Source: Nitrospira sp. Ga0074138
GTDB lineage: Bacteria; Nitrospirota; Nitrospiria; Nitrospirales; Nitrospiraceae
Assembly: GCA_001464735.1 (NCBI GenBank)
Contig: LNDU01000063.1
Span: 1 to 64,000, forward strand
Length of the DNA stretch: 64,000 nt
Direction: 5' to 3'
Position 1 is the stretch's first letter. Every line of letters begins with the position of its first letter. A program made the position numbers and the translations under genes. The notes beneath the pieces are model-generated. The model was not told where the DNA came from. It was given only the letters and a program-made list of their open reading frames with translations, and did no database searches. Below are positions 49,875 through 59,588 of the stretch, one piece after another.

Positions 49875-50993
49875 ATGGATGATGCATCATTGACCTCCTG
49901 GCTCACCCTCCAAGCGGTTGACGGTGTCGGCGATCGCACCCTTCTCAAGCTGATCCATGCGTTTGGAGCTCCCGAGGCGGTGCTCGGCGCAACGATCGAT
50001 GACTTGATTGGTATTGGTTGCAGCCCGGAACTGGCTGAATCCGTGCGGCGAGGTCCAGAATCGAGTATTCGGCGGCAGATCGATGGGCAAGTGAAGACGG
50101 TTGAACGCCTCAAGATCCAAACCGTCACCCTGTTCGATCGATCCTATCCGGCCCGACTCAAAGCCATTTCCGATCCACCGCCGTTGTTATATGTGAGCGG
50201 AAGCGTATTGCCAAAGGACGAGGTCGCGGTGGCGATCGTGGGTGGACGGCGGGCAACGCCATCAGGCAGACTCATCACCGAGGAGATTGCGAAGGACCTG
50301 TCAGGATGTGGGGTGACGATCGTGAGCGGTCTGGCTCGCGGCATCGATGCCGCGGCGCACCGAGGTGCGCTGACGGGGAAGGGTCGCACGATTGCAGTAC
50401 TGGGGTGCGGCATCGATCGGACCTATCCATCAGAGCATCACACGCTGAGGCGGAACATCGAATCGCATGGCGCCGTCATCTCAGAATTGCCGATCGGCGC
50501 TGCGCCGCAGAGTCATCACTTCCCTCGAAGGAATCGGATCATCAGCGGGCTGTCATTAGGCGTGCTGGTCGGCGAAGCCGCAACCAACAGTGGTTCCTTG
50601 ATCACCGCAAAACTGGCGTTGGAGCAAGGTCGAGAAGTGTTTGCGGTACCTGGTTCCATCAAGGAAGAAGCCTGTCGTGGATCGAATCGCTTGATCAAAG
50701 AGGGGGCGAAACTGATTGAAGGGGCCCAAGACATTCTGGATGAGATTCTTCCGCAAATCGATGCTCGGCAGCGGGCAATGCTGCACCTTGACGGAGCCAT
50801 GACGGACGCGCATGCATCTTTAAAAAAAGAAGAAGCATTGGTGTATGACGCTCTGTCCTATGAGGCGCGATCCGTCGATGCAGTCATCGAGACCACGGGA
50901 CTCAGCGCCGCGCAAGTGTCGGCGACATTGCTTTCATTAGAATTGAACGGGCGGATCCGCCAACTCCCCGGTCAACAATACATTCGCCGCTAG
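49875..50993 (+). CDS. dprA: DNA-processing protein DprA
   Basis: Loads RecA on incoming single-stranded DNA during natural transformation. 372 residues: N-terminal helix-hairpin-helix/SAM-like part (LTLQAVDGVGDRTLLKLI), Rossmann core with VAIVGGRRATPSG, SGLARGIDAAAHRGAL and FPRRNRIISGLS, and a C-terminal winged-helix DML1-like domain (about 310-370). It sits just before topA, a common arrangement. Confidence 0.95.
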   Translation: MDDASLTSWLTLQAVDGVGDRTLLKLIHAFGAPEAVLGATIDDLIGIGCSPELAESVRRGPESSIRRQIDGQVKTVERLKIQTVTLFDRSYPARLKAISDPPPLLYVSGSVLPKDEVAVAIVGGRRATPSGRLITEEIAKDLSGCGVTIVSGLARGIDAAAHRGALTGKGRTIAVLGCGIDRTYPSEHHTLRRNIESHGAVISELPIGAAPQSHHFPRRNRIISGLSLGVLVGEAATNSGSLITAKLALEQGREVFAVPGSIKEEACRGSNRLIKEGAKLIEGAQDILDEILPQIDARQRAMLHLDGAMTDAHASLKKEEALVYDALSYEARSVDAVIETTGLSAAQVSATLLSLELNGRIRQLPGQQYIRR

Positions 50994-51167
50994 CGGATGC
51001 TGAACAACTCCGCCCGCGCTGTTCCTGCAGCGCTGGCTTTGGCCTCGGTGGACTGCATTTGTGAGCATCCGTGGGTAGCCTGATTGCTGCCGAGTGCCAT
51101 TCTAGTTGCATGAATCTTCGATATTTGGTACGGATGATACAATTCTTGAGAGGTGGACGGGGTTGTC

Positions 51168-53507
51168 ATGGCAAAAAATTTGATCATCGTTGAGTCGCCG
51201 ACGAAGGCGAAGACGATTACGAAATATCTGGGCCGTGGCTATACCGTCATGGCGTCGGTGGGGCATATCAAGGATCTTCCGACCAGCAAGTTGGGCGTCG
51301 ATCTCGAGCATGATTTCGAACCGCAGTACGTCACGATCAAAGGCAAGTCGAAGGTGTTGGCCGAGATCAAGAAGAAGGCTGAAGAAGCCGACAAGATCTT
51401 TTTGGCACCGGACCCCGATCGGGAAGGGGAGGCGATTGCCTGGCACCTTGAGCAAGAGCTGCTCGGAAAATCGAAGAAGAAAAAGAAAGATGGGAAGATC
51501 TTTCGGGTCCTCTTCAACGAAATTACGGAATCAGCCATCAAGCGCGCGCTCCAGTCGCCGGGCGAGATCGATATGAAGCTGGTAAATGCCCAGCAGGCCC
51601 GCCGTGTGCTGGATCGTATTGTGGGGTATCAAGGCAGTCAGTTGCTCTGGAATAAGGTCCGGCGCGGGCTCAGCATGGGGCGTGTGCAGTCGGTGGCTAT
51701 GCGGCTGATTTGCGAGCGTGAAGCAGAGCGGGACGCCTTTCGAACTGAAGAGTATTGGTCGATCACCGCGCTGCTGGCAGGAACCAATCCACCGTCATTC
51801 GAGGCGAAACTCCACAGTATCAACGGCGAAGAGGCGTCGATTGAAAATACCGAGCAAGCCGGACGCATCGTTGGCGAGATTCAAGGCAAGGCCTTCGTCG
51901 TCCAATCGATCGAGCGCCGAGAAAAGAAACGGAATCCCGTCGCGCCGTTCATTACCAGCCGTCTGCAGCAGGAAGCCTCCAGAAAGTTGCACTTTTCGCC
52001 AAAGAAAACGATGACGCTGGCGCAGCAGCTCTACGAGGGTATCGAAATCGGAGCTGAAGGCGCGACCGGTCTCATTACCTATATGAGAACTGACTCGCCC
52101 CGTATTTCCAACGAAGCGATGGCCGATGCCCGCGAGGTGATTCAGTCCCGATTCGGTGCGAACTATCTCCCAGGCACGCCGAATGTCTACAAAACATCGA
52201 AAGCCGCCCAGGAAGCGCACGAAGCCATCAGGCCGACGTCGGCGAGCCGAGATCCCGAGTCGATCCGCCAGTACTTGGATCACGATCAGTACAATCTCTA
52301 TAAGTTGATATGGAATCGATTCATCGCTTCGCAGATGGTGCCGGCCATCTTGGATGTCACGCGTATCGATTCAACACCGGTCAGCACCAAGGAGCTGTAC
52401 GTGTTCCGTTCTACTGGAACGGTCGTGAAGTTTCCCGGCCATACGATCGTCTACATGGAGGGCGTTGATAAAGAAGCACCGTCGCAGAAGCCAAAGGCCG
52501 ACCAAGAGGCGGACGACGACGAGCGACAGCTTCCGGCCTTGACAGAAGGGGAGCGGTTGCGACTAGTCGAGCAGGATGGGCAGACGGTCCCAGGAATGCT
52601 GTCGAAACAGCATTTCACACAACCGCCGCCACGGTATAACGAAGCGCTGTTGATCAAGGAGTTGGAGGAAAAAGGTATCGGGCGTCCGTCGACCTACGCC
52701 GCCATTATTTCCACGATCCAGGATCGCAAGTACGTGGAAAAAACAGAAGGGCGACTCGTGCCGACAGAGACGGGGAAAACCGTCAACGATTTCTTGATGA
52801 AAGGCTTTCCCGAACTCATCAATGTCGACTTTACCTCGCAGCTTGAAGAACAGTTGGATGAAGTGGAAGAAGGAGGTAAGCACTGGGTCACCGCGGTACG
52901 TGATTTCTATACACCATTTACCAGAGAAATGGAGCGAGCGAAGACGATTCCTGGGCCGAAAGACATCGTTGAGCCGCCGACAAACATTCCGTGCGAGAAG
53001 TGCGGCCGGATGTTGGAAATCAAGTGGGGACGGAACGGGAAGTTTCTCGCCTGTCCTGCCTATAAAGATGATCCTCCCTGTAAGAATACACAGAACTTCG
53101 AAAAGCTACCGGACGGCACGATCAAAATCGTTCCCAAGGAGGAGATCACCACTGATCAGGTCTGTGACAAATGCGGCAGTCCGATGGTGGTGAAGACCGG
53201 ACGCTTCGGCAAGTTCATCGCCTGTTCCGCCTACCCCCAGTGTAAGACGACCAAGCCGCTGGCGCTTGGTGTCAAATGCCCGCAGCCGGACTGCGGCGGC
53301 GATCTCGTGCAGAAGCGGACCAAGAAGGGTCGCTCATTCTTTGCCTGCAGTCATTATCCCAAGTGTGAGTATGCCCTCTGGGACCGACCGGTGCCCAAAG
53401 TCTGTCCCACGTGTCAGGCTCCGTTCCTCATCGAAAAAATCAGTAAGCAAGACGGCCGCAGCGTCCAATGTCGCAACCAAGAATGCGGCTACCGCGAGGC
53501 GGGATAA
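51168..53507 (+). CDS. topA: DNA topoisomerase I
   Basis: Type IA enzyme relaxing negative supercoils. ATG 51168 opens MAKNLIIVESPTKAKTITK; 779 residues. The Toprim domain has APDPDREGEAIAWHL near residue 85, and the catalytic Tyr is in GLITYMRTDSPRIS near residue 305. The C-terminus carries three to four zinc ribbons with paired cysteines (CEKCGRMLEIKWG, CDKCGSPMVVKTG, CPQPDCGGDLV, CPTCQAPFLIEK). GTG 51153 in frame is less likely. Confidence 0.97.
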   Translation: MAKNLIIVESPTKAKTITKYLGRGYTVMASVGHIKDLPTSKLGVDLEHDFEPQYVTIKGKSKVLAEIKKKAEEADKIFLAPDPDREGEAIAWHLEQELLGKSKKKKKDGKIFRVLFNEITESAIKRALQSPGEIDMKLVNAQQARRVLDRIVGYQGSQLLWNKVRRGLSMGRVQSVAMRLICEREAERDAFRTEEYWSITALLAGTNPPSFEAKLHSINGEEASIENTEQAGRIVGEIQGKAFVVQSIERREKKRNPVAPFITSRLQQEASRKLHFSPKKTMTLAQQLYEGIEIGAEGATGLITYMRTDSPRISNEAMADAREVIQSRFGANYLPGTPNVYKTSKAAQEAHEAIRPTSASRDPESIRQYLDHDQYNLYKLIWNRFIASQMVPAILDVTRIDSTPVSTKELYVFRSTGTVVKFPGHTIVYMEGVDKEAPSQKPKADQEADDDERQLPALTEGERLRLVEQDGQTVPGMLSKQHFTQPPPRYNEALLIKELEEKGIGRPSTYAAIISTIQDRKYVEKTEGRLVPTETGKTVNDFLMKGFPELINVDFTSQLEEQLDEVEEGGKHWVTAVRDFYTPFTREMERAKTIPGPKDIVEPPTNIPCEKCGRMLEIKWGRNGKFLACPAYKDDPPCKNTQNFEKLPDGTIKIVPKEEITTDQVCDKCGSPMVVKTGRFGKFIACSAYPQCKTTKPLALGVKCPQPDCGGDLVQKRTKKGRSFFACSHYPKCEYALWDRPVPKVCPTCQAPFLIEKISKQDGRSVQCRNQECGYREAG

Positions 53508-53774
53508 TGATTGCTGAATCTGGCCATTCAACCCCTCGCAGTCAGTTTAGGACTGCTTTCTCCTTCACGTAATCCCCCATTAGGTTGACGAGTGCATTAC
53601 AGCTTTATGCGATGACTGTTCGATCCTGCGACGTCCTGTCGAGACGGGTGAACTGAAAGTCCGCCGACACTGGTCGGACTTCAGTCAATGCTATAGGGCG
53701 CGATGGTTCTGGTTCCTTTGGATGGGATGGCGTTCGGAGTCCGATTGCGGTGTTCTGAGCGGAAGTTTGTACGA

Positions 53775-54398
53775 ATGGAAGTATGGACGGGGATGTTTGT
53801 TTGTCGGGTTGGCGCAATGGCGGTGTTGTTGTGTGTAGGTCTGGCCTGGCCGCCTCTCGCTTCGGCGCAAGAGGCATCGCCTGCTATTAGTGAACGACAG
53901 ACAGTAGGAGTCGTAGTCGGTGGTATGTTGCCGGTGCGATTGATGGATGGGCAGTCATCCAAACTCAACGGAGTTTCGGTGCATCCGTACTGGCAGATCG
54001 AGGTGTCTAATCCGATCGGCGATGAATGGTGGCGTGGCTCGGTCGCTCTGGGGGTCGAAGCGGCGTTTTTAGGGATCACAGAACCGACTGGCGCCTATGG
54101 GGTTGGTGTTACGCCGAAACTGATCTATACGTTGACCTCGTTCGGTCAGCTGAAGCCCTATGTCGAAGGTGGCGGTGGCCCGCTCTGGACGAATTTCGAC
54201 GGCCGTATTCCCGAACAAGGATCGGATTTCAATTTTCTGGTCTGGGGAGGTGCGGGCGCAACCTATGATCTGACTGCGCGATGGGCGCTGAACGCCGGAG
54301 TCCGCTTCAGTCACATCTCCAATGGCGGCACCGATAGTCCGAACGGCGGGCTCAATTACTTGCTGCCGTTTATCGGGATTGCCGCCAAGCTTTTCTGA
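53775..54398 (+). CDS. Lipid A 3-O-deacylase-like (PagL) outer-membrane protein
   Basis: Predicted beta-barrel that removes the 3-O acyl chain of lipid A. ATG 53775 opens a signal peptide ending PLASAQ (about residue 33); an upstream ATG 53703 lacks this. The acyloxyacyl hydrolase signature RFSHISNGG...PNGGLN carries the catalytic His near residue 180 and Ser two residues later, with Asn in the usual position. The product of about 207 residues ends in an aromatic residue (KLF), as barrel proteins do. Confidence 0.88.
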   Translation: MEVWTGMFVCRVGAMAVLLCVGLAWPPLASAQEASPAISERQTVGVVVGGMLPVRLMDGQSSKLNGVSVHPYWQIEVSNPIGDEWWRGSVALGVEAAFLGITEPTGAYGVGVTPKLIYTLTSFGQLKPYVEGGGGPLWTNFDGRIPEQGSDFNFLVWGGAGATYDLTARWALNAGVRFSHISNGGTDSPNGGLNYLLPFIGIAAKLF

Positions 54399-54655
54399 GC
54401 GCTAGAGATAGAGGACTTCCCGCCGTAGTTGAGTCAGGAATGCATGTATGGGCAGGATGTTGCCATTTCTCATCTGCGAGCAAACCGATAGCCTGCATCG
54501 ACAACACTGATAAAAGCACGCCCGAACCATTTTTAAAACTGTGCTGTTTCATCAGACCCCGCCTGACCTCATTGAATTCGAAGTCGGCAGGTATAAAGCT
54601 GACCCGTGCGCCATACGGCGAGGCTGTGTAAGGCAAAGTCTGCTAGGATGCGGCG

Positions 54656-55924
54656 GTGATAGACCACACGCCTGCTTCGACCGCGCCGCGCCAAGCCGCG
54701 GTGCTTTTCATTCTTGTCACCGTGCTGCTTGACATGTTGTCGTTCGGCATCATCATTCCGGTATTACCGAAACTCGTCGAGGAATTTCTCTCCGGCGATA
54801 CGGCGCAGGCAGCCGTCCTCTATGGGTTGATGGGGACGGCCTGGGCATTCATGCAGTTCTTTTGCTCGCCGATCCAGGGTGCCCTGTCCGACCGGTTCGG
54901 TCGTCGGCCGGTCGTCCTGCTATCCAACTTTGGATTGGGCTTGGACTACATCGTGATGGCGCTTGCGCCGAACGTCGTCTGGCTTGTTGTGGGCCGAGTC
55001 ATTTCCGGGATGGCCTCCTCCAGCTTCAGCACCGCCGGCGCCTATATTGCCGACGTGACGCCGCCGGATCAGCGCGCGGCGGCATTCGGGAAGATCGGCA
55101 TGGTTTTCGGCCTCGGCTTCATCTTCGGTCCCGCCTTAGGCGGATGGCTCGGCGCAATCGATCCTCGGCTGCCGTTCTGGGGCGCGGCAGCGCTCAGTCT
55201 CACGAACGCCTGTTACGGATTCTTCGTACTCCCCGAATCTCTGCCAACGAGCAAACGGACGTCTTTCGCCTGGGCGCGGGCCAATCCGGTTGGCTCGCTT
55301 GTACTACTACGCTCGCACCGTGAACTATCTGGCCTCGCGACCGTCGCGTTTTTCGGCTATCTCGCCCATGCGGTGCTGCCGAGTGTGTCAGTCCTATACA
55401 TGGGCTATCGCTATGGGTGGGGACCAGCCGCCGTAGGGCTGATGATGGCGGGGGTGGGCACTGCGGCAATGATCGTACAAGGTGGATTGATCCGTCCGAT
55501 CACCAGTCGGTTCGGCGAACGCAGGACAGTGGTGATCGGTCTACTCTGTGGAGCAATCGGTTTTTCCGTCTATGGCATTGCGCCGGAGGGCTGGATCTTC
55601 TGCCTCGGCATTCCCGTGATGGCCTTCTGGGGACTCGCCGGTCCGGCAAACCAATCGCTCATGACGCGCCGCGTCAGCAGTTCAGAGCAGGGCCAGCTCC
55701 AAGGCGCCATCGCCAGCATCAACGGTGTGACCGGCCTCATCGGGCCGACGCTGTTCACACAAACGTTCGCCTTCTTCATTCGATCAAATTCTCCTCTCAG
55801 TCCTCAGCACTCAACCCTCAGCACTTCCTTGGATCTTCCAGGCGCGCCGTTTATCCTCGCCTCGCTCATGCTCCTCAGCGCGGCGGTGATTGCGTGGAAA
55901 ACGACGAAGGCAGGCGGATCATAG
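54656..55924 (+). CDS. MFS transporter, TetA/MdtG-like
   Basis: Twelve-segment drug:H+ antiporter-like protein of 422 residues from GTG 54656. The MFS motif A GALSDRFGRRPVVLLS is near residue 80 and motif C GLGFIFGPALGGWLGA near residue 152. Substrate unknown. Between the last two membrane segments is a Ser/Pro/Leu/Thr-rich stretch (SNSPLSPQHSTLSTSL) encoded by a low-complexity CTCAG-rich sequence. Three degraded copies of the gene's 3' end occur downstream. Confidence 0.9.
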   Translation: MIDHTPASTAPRQAAVLFILVTVLLDMLSFGIIIPVLPKLVEEFLSGDTAQAAVLYGLMGTAWAFMQFFCSPIQGALSDRFGRRPVVLLSNFGLGLDYIVMALAPNVVWLVVGRVISGMASSSFSTAGAYIADVTPPDQRAAAFGKIGMVFGLGFIFGPALGGWLGAIDPRLPFWGAAALSLTNACYGFFVLPESLPTSKRTSFAWARANPVGSLVLLRSHRELSGLATVAFFGYLAHAVLPSVSVLYMGYRYGWGPAAVGLMMAGVGTAAMIVQGGLIRPITSRFGERRTVVIGLLCGAIGFSVYGIAPEGWIFCLGIPVMAFWGLAGPANQSLMTRRVSSSEQGQLQGAIASINGVTGLIGPTLFTQTFAFFIRSNSPLSPQHSTLSTSLDLPGAPFILASLMLLSAAVIAWKTTKAGGS

Positions 55925-56221
55925 ACACGCGGCTTGCGCCGATTTTGGGTGCGGTCTGTGTGATGTGTCTGACGATCGAAAAAAGATGCAGGACCCATGA
56001 TCGATACAACCTCTGCGCTGAACGACATCTGCGGTTGCCAGTCCTACGTTCATGACCAGAGGCGAAAGCTTCCGCTGCGGTCTAACCAGGAGGGAGCCGA
56101 GTGGTAAGAAGAGTGAGGGGTGTTAGTATAATGACAAGAGAGCCGAACGCCCAGCTGTTGCCATGGTGTGATCGCGTGAGCACATAATCTAGGTGCAGAT
56201 ATTCGACGGAGGATTTTCCCG

Positions 56222-57007
56222 ATGCTCAAAGTCGTTGTAAGACAGGCCGTTGCCTTGTCGGCAGTCGTCGCATGTCTTGTCGGGAGTGAGGCTCCGTGTG
56301 CAGCGGCTGATGCTGAGACGGACGTGCGACGGTTTCAGATCGAATTTGAAACTGGTGCGATCTGGCAGAGCCGGAACGAGATTCACATTCCTGATTCAGC
56401 GGTAGGGACACGCTTCTCGCTTGCCGACATTCAGGACAGCACCCCGATCGTCCAACGACGGGTGGAAGCGACATGGCACCCAGCCCGCCGGCATGCGCTC
56501 CGCTTCGTCTATCAGCCGCTTGGCTTCTCAGGGGCCGGGTCGTTTGCCATGCCGGTGTTGTTCGCAGGAGGCACCTTTGCCCCCGGTGCTCCCGTGGAAT
56601 CGGACTACAAGTTCGACTCCTACCGAGTGACCTATCGCTATCTCTTCTACGAATCATCAACGTGGCGGTTGAGTGCCGGCGCCACGGCTTTCATTCGCGA
56701 CGCCAAAGTGGAGTTGAGGCAAGCCGGCTCGACAGCCACGGATAGCAACGTCGGCTTTGTGCCGCTGCTGAGCTTGAATGCGGAATATCGCTTTGCACCG
56801 CGTTGGATGGCTGTGGTGGATGTTGACGGGCTCGTGGCTCCGCAGGGACGCGCCTTCGATGCCGCCGCGAAGATCCGCCATGATCTCACTGATCATTGGT
56901 CTGTCTCGGCGGGATATCGCACGTTTGAAGGCGGGGTGGATAACGGTGAGCGGTTCGCCTTCGGCTGGTTCCACTTCGCCGTGGTCTCGATTGGGTATCG
57001 GTACTGA
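56222..57007 (+). CDS. Putative outer-membrane beta-barrel protein
   Basis: 261 residues with a signal peptide (about 1-29, ending PCAAADA) and alternating-hydrophobic strands throughout (RFQIEFETGAIWQSRNEI, SDYKFDSYRVTYRYLFYES), ending in a terminal aromatic YRY. This pattern fits a small barrel of eight to ten strands. No family or ligand could be recognised. DCC gene 1 follows after about 40 bases. Confidence 0.8.
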   Translation: MLKVVVRQAVALSAVVACLVGSEAPCAAADAETDVRRFQIEFETGAIWQSRNEIHIPDSAVGTRFSLADIQDSTPIVQRRVEATWHPARRHALRFVYQPLGFSGAGSFAMPVLFAGGTFAPGAPVESDYKFDSYRVTYRYLFYESSTWRLSAGATAFIRDAKVELRQAGSTATDSNVGFVPLLSLNAEYRFAPRWMAVVDVDGLVAPQGRAFDAAAKIRHDLTDHWSVSAGYRTFEGGVDNGERFAFGWFHFAVVSIGYRY

Positions 57008-57045
57008 AGCAGTTTCTCATCCAGAGGTCCTACGCGAGGCGGTTG

Positions 57046-57486
57046 ATGAACGACCAGCTTGATCCCTCTGTACATGAATGGACCAAGTACGAGCGGCTGA
57101 TTCTCTTCGACGGGGTCTGCAATTGGTGCAATGCCTGGGTGAAGGTGATGATTGCTCACGATCCAGCCGGGCAGTTCAAGCTCGGGACACTTCAGTCCGA
57201 GCAGGCGCAACGCATCCTTCGTGATCTGAACTTGCCCGTTCATGACTATCAGACCTTCCTCTTGCTGGAGGCGGGCCATGTTTATACCAAGTCCACGGCG
57301 GTTCTGAGGTTGATCCGACAGCTCTCTTGGTGGTGGCCCCTGTATTACGTGGGTGTGCTGGTGCCGGCCCCAATCCGCGATGTGGTCTATGACTTCGTCG
57401 CCCGTCACCGGTATCGGTGGATGGGCCGAGCAGCCACCTGTCGCGTTCCCACCCAGGCAGAACGTGGGCGATTTGTCGGATCATGA
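57046..57486 (+). CDS. DCC-family thiol-disulfide oxidoreductase-like protein, copy 1
   Basis: DUF393 protein of 146 residues. The defining DGxCxxC motif is intact (ILFDGVCNWCNAWV, near residue 20), with thioredoxin-like features and a short hydrophobic segment WWWPLYYVGVLVP near residue 97. ATG 57046 is favoured over TTG 57043. Biochemical role in the family is poorly known. A second, diverged copy lies at 58692. Confidence 0.9.
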   Translation: MNDQLDPSVHEWTKYERLILFDGVCNWCNAWVKVMIAHDPAGQFKLGTLQSEQAQRILRDLNLPVHDYQTFLLLEAGHVYTKSTAVLRLIRQLSWWWPLYYVGVLVPAPIRDVVYDFVARHRYRWMGRAATCRVPTQAERGRFVGS

Positions 57487-57639
57487 AGAGCCACAGAGTG
57501 AGATGGCGGACCTGTTAGGTTGTGCGATCTCTGCCTCATGCTGTGCGTACGATACGAGGTACAGCCAAGGATGTGGTACAGTGAGGGGCGGCTGGAGTTA
57601 GGCAATGAAAAGAAAGACCCCGACGCCTTAATAACATGC

Positions 57640-57789
57640 CTTCTTGATCCGGCCCGATTCTGCTCTCAGCGATCAGCACTCGAGTCGCAGTACGTCAGGG
57701 AAAGTTTCCGGCGCCCCATTCATTCTCGCCTCGCTCATGCTCCTCAGTGCCACCGCGATTGCGTGGCGAACGACGAAAGCTAGTAGGGC
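57640..57789 (+). pseudogene. MFS 3' fragment A
   Basis: The stretch matches the last ~150 bases of the MFS gene, including the CTCTCAG-rich linker and TCGCCTCGCTCATGCTCCTC, the codons for ASLMLL. The preceding ten membrane segments are missing. The rest of the 57487-58026 interval holds no gene I can support. Confidence 0.8.
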
Positions 57790-58026
57790 ATAGAGCCGCT
57801 GCATCCGCTGGCCATCGGCGAGTCATGTGTAAAATGCATAACGATGGGAAAGGACTCCCGATTGCTTTGGCCAGATGGGCGCGACCGGTCGCTTGACCGG
57901 TACGGTTCGTTGGGTGAACATTTTTGTCCTTCTATCCGCTAGGGTTGGAAGCGGTATAGATACAGTGACAGCCGCTTCATTGACAGCTCATCGATATTGG
58001 GGGTACCGTGGTGGTTATAGGAAGCT

Positions 58027-58230
58027 ATGGGGCGTAACAAGAAGTTGCGACTCCGCCTTGAAAGTCTAAGAGGGCGGATTATGGATCATCGGATCAAGAT
58101 TGCCCTTGAGCAGCAGGGTGCGCATCCTGATCGGAGGCTCATCAGGCACTGGGACGTTGAGATTAGAGCGTGGGAACGAACCGTGTCAAATCTCGAGCGA
58201 CGGCTGAAGAAAGGGAAACGCCATGATTAA
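58027..58230 (+). CDS. Small basic hypothetical protein
   Basis: 67 residues, very rich in Arg and Lys (MGRNKKLRLRLESLRGR..., ending RRLKKGKRHD) and predicted helical. No family recognised. The start of the next small gene overlaps its end by eight bases, suggesting a coupled pair. Confidence 0.6.
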   Translation: MGRNKKLRLRLESLRGRIMDHRIKIALEQQGAHPDRRLIRHWDVEIRAWERTVSNLERRLKKGKRHD

Positions 58231-58495
58231 GAAAACGAGATCGGCGGTGCTCGCCGACAAGCGGTCGTTTCTGACGCCGTCGAGCCCTCCGCTGGACAAT
58301 CATATGGATGAGATCGCGGAGGCCTCGGAGGAGATTTTGGGGCTTGTGGTAATTCTAAAAACGTTGTCTTCCACCGATGCAACACGCGATGAGTACGAAG
58401 GCCGCCTCTATGGAGCGCTCACACATCTCGATCATCATGTGAAGCCCGCGATCAAGGAATGGGATCGCGTGGTGGATCGGATGCCGGAAGATTGA
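58223..58495 (+). CDS. Small hypothetical protein coupled to the previous gene
   Basis: 90 residues, acidic and mostly helical in the second half (EIAEASEEILGLVVILKTLS...HLDHHVKPAIKEWDRV). No family recognised. The opposite charge of its neighbour and the eight-base overlap make a small complex conceivable, but nothing else supports that. Confidence 0.6.
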   Translation: MIKKTRSAVLADKRSFLTPSSPPLDNHMDEIAEASEEILGLVVILKTLSSTDATRDEYEGRLYGALTHLDHHVKPAIKEWDRVVDRMPED

Positions 58496-58534
58496 TACAT
58501 CCGCATCACGAAACCCTTCCGTCTCACGTTCTCT

Positions 58535-58628
58535 AACGGTGTGACTGGCCTTATCAGGCCGATTCCTCTTTCAGTCTTCAGTCCCTCGAGTCTCAGCACT
58601 TCTGGGGAGTTTCCTTGCGCCCCGTTCA
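58535..58628 (+). pseudogene. MFS 3' fragment B
   Basis: Begins with AACGGTGTGACTGGCCTTAT, equivalent to the MFS codons for NGVTGLIGP, then jumps by internal deletion to the CTCAG-rich linker and the PGAPF region. Shorter and more degraded than fragments A and C. Confidence 0.7.
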
Positions 58629-58691
58629 GTCGCCATATCTATTATTGATGAGAGTGGTATAGTTTCGGACTCAATTCATTTCAGATGTGAT

Positions 58692-59147
58692 GTGGCCCTA
58701 TGTGAGGGGCTCGATGACATACCAGCTTGCCCTTCCGTGCATGAATGGACCAGGTACGAGCGGCTGATACTCTTCGACGGGGTCTGCAATTGGCGTAATG
58801 CCTGGGTGAGTGTGACCATTGCCCACGATCCAGCCGGGAAGTTCAAGTTCGGGACATTCCAGTCCGAGCAGGCGCAACGCATCCTTCGTGATCTGAACTT
58901 GTCCGCTACTGACTATCAGACCTTCCTCTTACTGGAACAGGGCCATGTCTATACGAAGCCCACTGCGGCGCTGAGGGTGATCCGACAGCTCTCTTGGTGG
59001 TGGCCCCTGTATTACGTCTGTGTGTTGATGCCGACTCCCATCCGCGATGTGTTCTATGATTTCGTGGCGCGTCACCGGTACCAATGGATGGGTCAAGCGG
59101 CCACCTGTCGCGTTCCAACTCCGGCAGAACGTGACCGATTTGTCTGA
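58692..59147 (+). CDS. DCC-family protein, copy 2, second motif cysteine lost
   Basis: 151 residues from GTG 58692, about 85 percent identical by eye to copy 1 over the shared part. The motif reads ILFDGVCNWRNAWV: the second Cys of CxxC is Arg, so thiol-disulfide exchange by the usual pair is not possible. The frame is otherwise intact, and the hydrophobic segment WWWPLYYVCVLMP is kept. Confidence 0.82.
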   Translation: MALCEGLDDIPACPSVHEWTRYERLILFDGVCNWRNAWVSVTIAHDPAGKFKFGTFQSEQAQRILRDLNLSATDYQTFLLLEQGHVYTKPTAALRVIRQLSWWWPLYYVCVLMPTPIRDVFYDFVARHRYQWMGQAATCRVPTPAERDRFV

Positions 59148-59214
59148 TCATGACTAGCGGTATGCCGAGGGAGTAGAGGTGGAATGCGCCCGCCAATTAG
59201 AAAGACTCCCGACC

Positions 59215-59385
59215 CCTTATATCAACTTATATCTGCTCATTCAAGCCGACTCCGCCCTCAGTACGCAGCACTCAAGTTTCAGCACGTCAGCGGAATTTCC
59301 TGGTGTGCCATTCATCCTCGCCTCGCTCATGCTCCTCAGCGCCGCCATGATTGCGTGGCGCACGACGAAATCGGGAGGATCATAG
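59215..59385 (+). pseudogene. MFS 3' fragment C
   Basis: Encodes SALSTQHSSFSTSAEFPGVP followed by FILASLMLLSAAMIAWRTTK and the stop, the same tail as the intact MFS protein. Similarity continues past the stop into GGTGCGG...GATGTG, so the copied unit included 3' flanking DNA. Confidence 0.85.
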
Positions 59386-59588
59386 ATCAGCTGCCTCCTT
59401 TTGCCCTCGTTGAGGTGCGGTTGATGTGCGCAACGATTAGAAAAGACGCCCGGTTCCTTATGTCAATTCTAAGCCCATAGATCTCTCCACCTGGTGCATA
59501 CATAATGCTTGATAGAAAAAGTATCCGTCTGTCGTAGAATTGAAGGTAATCTCTCGTATGAGAAGGGTAAAAGTCTAGGAGGTTATGC

